A stretch of 5,284 bases of DNA from CBFGTA01 sp965651595 (GTDB lineage: Bacteria > Actinomycetota > Actinomycetes > S36-B12 > UBA10799): NCBI GenBank assembly GCA_965651595.1, contig CBFGTA010000129.1, positions 1 through 5,284 of the forward strand. The letters run 5' to 3'. Below the pieces are notes generated by a model, which worked only from the letters and a program-made list of their open reading frames with translations, ran no database searches and had not been told where the DNA came from. The stretch's first letter is position 1. Each line of letters begins with the position of its first letter. The position numbers and the translations under genes were made by a program. Of the stretch, positions 1 to 5,284 are shown one piece after another.

Positions 1-470
1 TACTCGAACGGAAAGAGCGACGAGGTTCCATCCCCGCCACGGACTTCCACCTGGCGATCCGCTGTCAGCTGCCCCATCCCTCGAATGATGCGCACGCCTT
101 CGCGCCGTAGCCGTGCCTCAATGTCGGCCGATTGGGACGCGGCCAAATTGCGTGTTCGTGCGTTGACGCGAGCCAGATCCACCTGGGCCCGCTCGCGGCC
201 AGATGTCGATGGGCTGTCAGCGTTGAAATACACGCCAAGTCGGCCAGCGTCGGAGGCGAGGTTGGCCGACCGCGCGGAAGCGATCACCGTCTTGCTCGGC
301 ACACAATCGGTCAGGACAGCGGCTCCACCGATTCCGCCACCATCGATCAGAGTGACCGGATGGTGGTAGGAGCGGGCAACCAGCGCTGCTTCATAGCCAG
401 CTGGCCCGGCCCCAACGATCACGATCTCACGGCTCGATGTGTTGGCATCGTGTTCACTCACACTTGTCAC
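1..470 (-). CDS. lpdA: LpdA-type NAD(P)H:quinone reductase / dihydrolipoamide dehydrogenase-like flavoprotein, N-terminal part
   Basis: Reading the minus strand from GTG at 470 gives 156 open codons that continue past the left edge; families of this type are about 460-490 residues, so roughly a third is present. An FAD-binding Rossmann motif GAGPAGYEAAL lies at residues 20-30. Residues 48-61 read GGAAVLTDCVPSKT, matching the redox-motif region of class I flavoprotein disulfide reductases, but only the second cysteine (C56) remains; the first (position 51) is alanine. From memory this is the signature of M. tuberculosis LpdA (Rv3303c), which lacks lipoamide dehydrogenase activity and reduces quinones with NAD(P)H. 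GTG 470 was chosen because GAGGGG lies six bases upstream; GTG 461 is in frame but its spacing would be 15. It is divergent from the GGCT-like gene. Family assignment is strong; the precise substrate is inferred. Confidence 0.9.
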   Translation of the reverse strand, partial: MTSVSEHDANTSSREIVIVGAGPAGYEAALVARSYHHPVTLIDGGGIGGAAVLTDCVPSKTVIASARSANLASDAGRLGVYFNADSPSTSGRERAQVDLARVNARTRNLAASQSADIEARLRREGVRIIRGMGQLTADRQVEVRGGDGTSSLFPFE

Positions 471-476
471 CGTTGA

Positions 477-482
477 CCCCTC
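477..482 (-). promoter_or_regulatory. Ribosome binding site of lpdA
   Basis: On the minus strand GAGGGG sits six bases before GTG 470, good Shine-Dalgarno geometry. It decides between the two in-frame GTG codons at 470 and 461 in favour of 470. Confidence 0.65.
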
Positions 483-506
483 GCCCGCCGGATAGCCCGA
501 TAACTC

Positions 507-512
507 ACCCTA
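507..512 (-). promoter_or_regulatory. Candidate -10 box for lpdA
   Basis: The minus strand reads TAGGGT, which fits the actinobacterial TAnnnT -10 pattern. Transcription would begin near position 500 and give a leader of about 30 bases carrying the GAGGGG ribosome site. No recognisable -35 box lies at the usual distance, so this is a weak call from pattern and position only. Confidence 0.3.
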
Positions 513-581
513 ATGTGTCCGCCGCCATGGGACCGGTGCCAGGCCTGCTGCACGAGACCTGCAGCGGGGAACAGACCGAGC

Positions 582-587
582 TAACCT
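582..587 (+). promoter_or_regulatory. Candidate -10 box for a leaderless transcript of the GGCT-like gene
   Basis: TAACCT matches TAnnnT and exactly six bases separate it from GTG 594, so the predicted transcription start is the first base of the start codon. No convincing Shine-Dalgarno sequence precedes the gene, which agrees with a leaderless mRNA, common in actinobacteria. No clear -35 is visible. Confidence 0.45.
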
Positions 588-593
588 GGTCGA

Positions 594-1046
594 GTGCCTG
601 TTTACGCCGCCTATGGCCCGAGTCTGAGTCCCCAAAGAATGGCCAGCCGGGCTCCTCATTCCCCGACCCGAGGTACCGGCTGGCTCCACGGCTGGCGCCT
701 CACGTTCGGAGGGGAAGACAAAGGCTGGGATGGCGCCTTGTGCACGATCGTCGAAGATCCGGGCGGTTCAGTCTTCGTTGCCCTCTACGACGTTCCGAGC
801 TGGGAAGAGGCCGAACTCGACCGTTGGGAGGGCACCGAACTCGGAGTGTTCGTGAAAGTACGAGTCCGAGTAGAAGCTGGCGGCTCGACTGTGACTGCGT
901 GGGTCTACGTCGTTGATGGCTATGAAGGGGGTCTGCCTTCGGCCCACTATCTCAGCGTCGTGGCCGATTCTGCCGAGGCCGCCGGGGCTCCCGCAGACTA
1001 CGTTAAGGAACTGCGAACCCACCCTTGCCGGTCGTTGGAACCTTGA
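594..1046 (+). CDS. Gamma-glutamylcyclotransferase-fold protein (Rv3304-like)
   Basis: This 150-residue protein starts at GTG 594 and stops at TGA 1044-1046. It resembles the GGCT/AIG2-like family and, from memory, M. tuberculosis Rv3304, which also sits divergently beside lpdA. Visible blocks are YAAYGPSL (residues 4-11), the RAPHSPTRGTGWLHGWRLTF region (19-38), FGGEDKGWDGAL (38-49), VFVALYDV (60-67) and LDRWEGTE (75-82). E79 in the RWEG motif is in the position of the catalytic acid of human GGCT. The usual N-terminal YGSNL loop, which holds the gamma-glutamyl group, reads YGPSL here, so serine and asparagine are both changed. Members of this fold turn gamma-glutamyl compounds into 5-oxoproline, but the physiological substrate of this bacterial subgroup is unknown to me. 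It is cytosolic, with no signal peptide or membrane segment. The gene converges on the mutase gene. Confidence 0.88.
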   Translation: MPVYAAYGPSLSPQRMASRAPHSPTRGTGWLHGWRLTFGGEDKGWDGALCTIVEDPGGSVFVALYDVPSWEEAELDRWEGTELGVFVKVRVRVEAGGSTVTAWVYVVDGYEGGLPSAHYLSVVADSAEAAGAPADYVKELRTHPCRSLEP

Positions 1047-1069
1047 CAAGCGCGGTTTCGCTCAGTTTC

Positions 1070-1155
1070 GCCGTTGGTGCTGGACGAGCCGTTGGTGCTG
1101 GACGAGCCGTTGGTGCTGGACGAGCCGTTGGTGCTGGACGAGCCGTTGGTGCTGG
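1070..1155. repeat. 18-bp tandem repeat, 4.8 perfect copies
   Basis: The unit GCCGTTGGTGCTGGACGA occurs at 1070-1087, 1088-1105, 1106-1123 and 1124-1141, followed by 14 matching bases at 1142-1155. All copies are identical, which suggests recent expansion or homogenisation and a probable variable copy number. It fills most of the 110-base gap between two convergent genes and stops two bases before the mutase stop codon TAG (1159-1157). Because 18 is a multiple of three, every frame is periodic. Read on the minus strand in the mutase frame beyond the stop, it spells repeated SSTNGS. The unit has only a three-base internal inverted match, so it forms no strong hairpin by itself. Confidence 0.95.
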
Positions 1156-1156
1156 G

Positions 1157-2734
<1,578 letters not shown>

Positions 2735-2742
2735 GACCCCAG

Positions 2743-2748
2743 AGCTTA
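2743..2748 (-). promoter_or_regulatory. Candidate -10 box for the mutase gene
   Basis: The minus strand reads TAAGCT (TAnnnT), eight bases before ATG 2734. Transcription would start at or within two or three bases of the start codon, giving a leaderless or nearly leaderless mRNA. The weak GGGG before the ATG would then be part of the promoter region rather than a ribosome site. No -35 box was recognised. Confidence 0.35.
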
Positions 2749-2845
2749 ACGACTAGCCATCCCACCGCCCGCAGGCGCGTCGCCATGCGCCGATGCACGG
2801 ACTGTAGATCGGGCCGGACACAAGCGATCGGCCCCCAAGTCACTG

Positions 2846-2855
2846 CAGATATCTG
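2846..2855. promoter_or_regulatory. 10-bp perfect palindrome, possible operator
   Basis: CAGATATCTG is identical to its reverse complement and lies near the middle of the divergent mutase/sdh region, about 45 bases upstream of the TAGATT candidate. Its position is suitable for a dimeric regulator acting on either side. I do not recognise it as the site of a named regulator, and a single 10-bp palindrome can occur by chance. Confidence 0.25.
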
Positions 2856-2900
2856 ACCGCCGTAGTCGATGCACTCTGCTGAGCGGGGCCGGGGGTGGAG

Positions 2901-2906
2901 TAGATT
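2901..2906 (+). promoter_or_regulatory. Candidate -10 box for sdhCDA
   Basis: TAGATT is the best TAnnnT match on the plus strand upstream of sdhC. It would start transcription near 2913 and leave a leader of about 125 bases. No TTGACA-like -35 is seen 16-18 bases upstream, so the call rests on one hexamer. Confidence 0.3.
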
Positions 2907-3026
2907 GGTGGCTAGCCCGGACATGGCATTGCTGGCCGTCTCGATTCCTGACAGGCGGATCACCCTGGCCACCGGCTCAACGCTGTTGGGCGTAGCTAGA
3001 ACAGTTGCGCGAGTGGAACCGCTCAA

Positions 3027-3032
3027 GGGAGG
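3027..3032 (+). promoter_or_regulatory. Ribosome binding site of sdhC
   Basis: GGGAGG ends five bases before GTG 3038 and is the strongest Shine-Dalgarno match in the window. It excludes the in-frame upstream starts, TTG 3005 and GTG 3032, the latter lying inside or at the edge of the site itself. Confidence 0.8.
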
Positions 3033-3037
3033 TGTCG

Positions 3038-3430
3038 GTGGCGACAACTGCGGCCGGAACTTTGTATCGAGGCCACGAAGGCATGTGGTCGTGGGTTGTC
3101 CACCGCATTACCGGTGTCCTGGTCTTCTTCTTCTTGTTCGTCCACGTCCTTGACACTGCTCTCGTGCGAGTCTCCCCCGAGGCCTACAACAGCGTCATTG
3201 AGACTTACAAGACTCCCTTGGTGAACCTCATGGAAGTAGGCCTCGTCGGGGCGGTCTTGTTTCACGCTCTCAACGGCATTCGGATCATCCTCGTGGACTT
3301 CTGGCCCCGCGGGGCACGCCACCAGAAAGGCATGCTCTGGTCCGTCGTCGTCGTGTGGCTGCTCGTCATGATCCCCGGCACATACTTCATGCTTATCCGC
3401 ACCGTCGAATCTCTGTGGGGTACCTCATGA
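3038..3430 (+). CDS. sdhC: Succinate dehydrogenase cytochrome b subunit SdhC
   Basis: This 130-residue membrane anchor of succinate:quinone oxidoreductase starts at GTG 3038, set by GGGAGG five bases upstream. It has three hydrophobic helices, about residues 20-42, 65-87 and 100-120. The block MWSWVVHRITGVLVFFFLFV (16-35) is the typical SdhC first helix with the HRxTG quinone-side motif. LFHALNGIRIILVDF (74-88) carries H76, the likely axial heme b ligand by analogy with E. coli SdhC His84. It resembles the SdhC of mycobacterial Sdh2 (Rv3316), from memory. With SdhD it anchors SdhA/SdhB on the cytoplasmic face and forms the quinone site. The stop codon overlaps the sdhD start in ATGA, so the two are translationally coupled. 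Confidence 0.95.
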   Translation: MATTAAGTLYRGHEGMWSWVVHRITGVLVFFFLFVHVLDTALVRVSPEAYNSVIETYKTPLVNLMEVGLVGAVLFHALNGIRIILVDFWPRGARHQKGMLWSVVVVWLLVMIPGTYFMLIRTVESLWGTS

Positions 3431-3828
3431 GTGTTCCCGCCCTCGCTCAACCGCGCTCGACTCGGCAGAACCGGCGCGGAAACTTCGAAATGTACTCCTG
3501 GATGTTCATGCGGGCATCAGGCATCGTTCTCGTGGTCCTGGTGCTCGGCCACCTGTTCATTATGAACATTCTCGATGGCGGAGTGCACCGGATCAATTTT
3601 GCTTTCGTGGCTGGCCGTTGGAGCAGCCCGTTCTGGCAAGTGTGGGACCTCACGATGCTGTGGCTGGCGGTCCTCCACGGAGGTAACGGGCTACGCACCG
3701 TGATCAACGACTACGCGAGTCGACCCGCTACTCGCACGGTCTTGAAGGTTTTGCTGTACGTGGCGGCGATCTTCACCATCGTGCTGGGCACGCTGGTTAT
3801 CTTCACCTTTGATCCAGGCCTCGGATAA
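3427..3828 (+). CDS. sdhD: Succinate dehydrogenase membrane anchor subunit SdhD
   Basis: This 133-residue second anchor subunit begins at ATG 3427, which shares four bases (ATGA) with the sdhC stop; GGGG lies six bases upstream inside sdhC. Three membrane helices are visible, about residues 27-48, 70-92 and 104-127. WMFMRASGIVLVVLVLGHLF (25-44) is the typical first helix. LHGGNGLRTVINDY (83-96) matches the second, where H84 corresponds to the heme-ligand histidine and D95-Y96 to the Asp-Tyr pair that contacts quinone in E. coli SdhD. The N-terminus, about 25 residues rich in Arg, Gln and Ser, is cytoplasmic and looks disordered. The stop codon overlaps the ribosome site of sdhA, so the three genes form one operon. 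Confidence 0.94.
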   Translation: MSVPALAQPRSTRQNRRGNFEMYSWMFMRASGIVLVVLVLGHLFIMNILDGGVHRINFAFVAGRWSSPFWQVWDLTMLWLAVLHGGNGLRTVINDYASRPATRTVLKVLLYVAAIFTIVLGTLVIFTFDPGLG

Positions 3829-3832
3829 GGAG
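3827..3832 (+). promoter_or_regulatory. Ribosome binding site of sdhA, overlapping the sdhD stop
   Basis: AAGGAG uses the last two bases of the sdhD TAA stop codon and ends six bases before GTG 3839. Ribosomes finishing sdhD therefore clear or reload directly on the sdhA start, and the site selects GTG 3839 as the start. Confidence 0.8.
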
Positions 3833-3838
3833 CAAGGC

Positions 3839-5284
3839 GTGCACACCCATCGTTATGACGTCATCATTGTTGGGGCCGGCGGAGCGGGAATGCGGGCGGC
3901 GCTAGAGTCGGGGACTCGCGCCCGAACTGCTGTGCTCACAAAGCTGTACCCGACCCGCAGCCACACAGGTGCCGCCCAAGGCGGCATGTGTGCCGCGCTC
4001 GCCAACGTCGAAGAAGACAACTGGGAGTGGCACACGTTCGACACAATCAAAGGCGGCGACTACCTCGTCGACCAGGACGCCGCCGAAATCATGTGTCGCG
4101 AAGCCATCGATGCTGTCATCGACTTGGAAAATATGGGCCTGCCGTTCAACCGAACTCCGGAAGGTCGCATCGATCAGCGCCGCTTCGGTGGCCACACCCG
4201 CAACCATGGTGAAGCCGCCGTCCGCCGTTCCTGTTTCGCGGCCGACCGCACAGGTCACATGATCTTGCAGACCCTGTACCAAAACTGCATCAAACAGGGC
4301 ATCGAGTTCTACAACGAGTTCTACGTCCTCGACATCGTCATGCAAGAGCGGGACGGGGCCGAGCACTGCACGGGTGTGGTGGCCTACGAACTCGCCACTG
4401 GCGAGCTTCACCTGTTCGCAGCCCAATCGGTCATCTTCGCCACGGGCGGTTTCGGGAAGGTCTACAAGACCACGTCAAACGCCCACACTCTAACCGGCGA
4501 CGGGATGGCGATCGTCTATCGGAAGGGCTTGCCTCTTGAAGACATGGAGTTCTACCAATTCCACCCGACTGGCCTGGCCGGTCTCGGCGTTCTCCTGACC
4601 GAAGGCGCTCGAGGCGAAGGAGGGATCCTGCGCAACGCGAGCGGTGAGCGATTCATGGAACGCTACGCGCCGACAATCAAGGACCTCGCGCCGCGGGACA
4701 TGGTGAGTCGAGCCATGGTGCAGGAGGTTCGGGAGGGTAGAGGCGCTGGCCCGCACCACGATTACGTGTATCTGGACCTCACCCACTTGCCCGCCGAACA
4801 GATCGAATCCAAGCTGCCCGACATCACCGAGTTTGCTCGCACGTACCTTGGGGTCGATCCCATCAATGAACTAGTTCCAGTGTTCCCCACCGCCCACTAC
4901 GCGATGGGCGGAATCCCCACCGACGTTGATACCCGCGTGCTACGCAACAACAGCGACGTCGTACCAGGACTGTTCGCGGCCGGTGAATGTGCGTGCGTGT
5001 CCGTGCACGGCGCGAATCGTCTCGGAACCAACTCCCTCCTCGACATCAACGTCTTCGGCCGTCGGGCGGGAATCGCGGCAGCACAGTACGCCACTTCAGT
5101 GGAGCCCATCGAGTTCGACGAAGAGGCCGCAGCCGCGACCGTCTCTCTGGTGGAGGGACTGACTAGCTCCCAAGGCACCGAAAGAGTGGCTGACATTCGG
5201 CGAGCAATGCAAGAGACGATGGACCTCAACGCCCAGGTGTACCGCACGGAAGACACCCTCACCGAGGCGCTGGATTCGATCTTC
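3839..5284 (+). CDS. sdhA: Succinate dehydrogenase flavoprotein subunit SdhA (C-terminus beyond the edge)
   Basis: The window holds 482 codons of a subunit that is usually about 580-590 residues; the last codon is complete at the edge and no stop is reached. SdhA oxidises succinate to fumarate on covalently bound FAD and passes electrons through SdhB iron-sulfur clusters to quinone. Motifs in order are the FAD Rossmann GAGGAG (12-17), the flavinylation site RSHTGAAQGG (40-49) with H42 the expected covalent FAD histidine, FGGHTRNHGE (116-125), FHPTG (241-245), TEGARGEGG (254-262), LAPRDMVSRA (283-292) with R286 the catalytic arginine, TAHYAMGG (351-358), GEC (382-384) and VHGANRLGTNSLLD (389-402) with substrate-binding R394. 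All key residues are present, so it looks intact and functional. GTG 3839 is ten bases after the sdhD stop. Sequence style is that of mycobacterial Sdh2 (Rv3318). sdhB should follow. Confidence 0.98.
   Translation, partial: MHTHRYDVIIVGAGGAGMRAALESGTRARTAVLTKLYPTRSHTGAAQGGMCAALANVEEDNWEWHTFDTIKGGDYLVDQDAAEIMCREAIDAVIDLENMGLPFNRTPEGRIDQRRFGGHTRNHGEAAVRRSCFAADRTGHMILQTLYQNCIKQGIEFYNEFYVLDIVMQERDGAEHCTGVVAYELATGELHLFAAQSVIFATGGFGKVYKTTSNAHTLTGDGMAIVYRKGLPLEDMEFYQFHPTGLAGLGVLLTEGARGEGGILRNASGERFMERYAPTIKDLAPRDMVSRAMVQEVREGRGAGPHHDYVYLDLTHLPAEQIESKLPDITEFARTYLGVDPINELVPVFPTAHYAMGGIPTDVDTRVLRNNSDVVPGLFAAGECACVSVHGANRLGTNSLLDINVFGRRAGIAAAQYATSVEPIEFDEEAAAATVSLVEGLTSSQGTERVADIRRAMQETMDLNAQVYRTEDTLTEALDSIF

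Larger units (their letters stand above)
2735..3037. other. Divergent control region between the mutase gene and sdhCDA
   Basis: This 303-base stretch has no credible gene. It must hold the promoters of both flanking transcription units. Visible elements are a TAAGCT box close to the mutase start, a TAGATT box for the sdh side, a 10-bp perfect palindrome at 2846-2855, and two short inverted repeats: GGCGC/GCGCC (2774-2778 with 2787-2791) and GGGCCG/CGGCCC (2811-2816 with 2829-2834, loop 12). About 125 bases remain between the sdh -10 candidate and sdhC, leaving room for a leader, but I see no recognised riboswitch in it. Confidence 0.7.

Noticed and set aside
1049..1062. AGCG/CGCT hairpin right after the GGCT-like stop as a terminator.
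   Set aside because: Only four base pairs with a six-base loop and no following T-run; too weak.
1070..1155. CRISPR array.
   Set aside because: The 18-bp units are directly adjacent, without spacers, and no cas genes are present.
2746..2760. Four-codon minus-strand mini-ORF (ATG ... TAA, Met-Ala-Ser-Arg) just upstream of the mutase, resembling a leader peptide.
   Set aside because: The likely promoter box TAAGCT (2748-2743) overlaps its end, so it would not be transcribed; four codons easily occur by chance.
2869..3153. Plus-strand ORF upstream of and overlapping sdhC in another frame (also from ATG 2923).
   Set aside because: No ribosome site precedes it, it overlaps sdhC by more than 100 bases, and the translation after 3038 is Arg/Pro-rich shadow sequence.

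Overview
The window looks like a chromosomal stretch from a GC-rich actinobacterium. Evidence: four of the six genes appear to start with GTG; a promoter-like TAnnnT box sits exactly where a leaderless transcript would need it; and the proteins resemble mycobacterial and streptomycete families. From memory, a divergent lpdA / gamma-glutamylcyclotransferase-like pair also exists in Mycobacterium tuberculosis (Rv3303c/Rv3304), with a succinate dehydrogenase sdhCDAB operon (Rv3316-Rv3319) not far downstream. Genus and species cannot be told from the sequence alone.

Layout. Positions 1-470 (minus) hold the N-terminal third of an LpdA-type flavoprotein disulfide reductase-like enzyme, running off the left edge. 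A 123-base divergent region follows, then a 150-residue GGCT-fold protein (594-1046, plus) with an altered YGSN loop. Between this gene and the convergent mutase gene is a short gap (1047-1156) that is almost filled by nearly five perfect copies of an 18-bp tandem repeat. A GC-rich hairpin lies just inside the mutase 3' end. The mutase (1157-2734, minus) is a 525-residue stand-alone catalytic subunit of the methylmalonyl-CoA mutase family, without a B12-binding domain. A 303-base divergent control region (2735-3037) separates it from sdhC-sdhD-sdhA (3038-5284, plus), which are translationally coupled; sdhA runs off the right edge and sdhB is expected beyond it.

How the genes work together. 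The mutase turns (R)-methylmalonyl-CoA into succinyl-CoA. Succinyl-CoA becomes succinate in the TCA cycle, and succinate dehydrogenase oxidises succinate to fumarate while passing electrons to the membrane quinone pool. LpdA-type enzymes are also linked to quinone reduction. The divergent mutase/sdh arrangement therefore joins propionate or branched-chain carbon entry to respiration, although co-regulation is only inferred.

Nothing here amounts to a new defence or mobile system. The observations most worth a second look are the tandem repeat directly behind the mutase stop codon (in that frame it spells a Ser/Thr/Asn/Gly linker-like sequence), the altered substrate loop in the GGCT protein, and the split mutase with methylmalonyl-type specificity residues.
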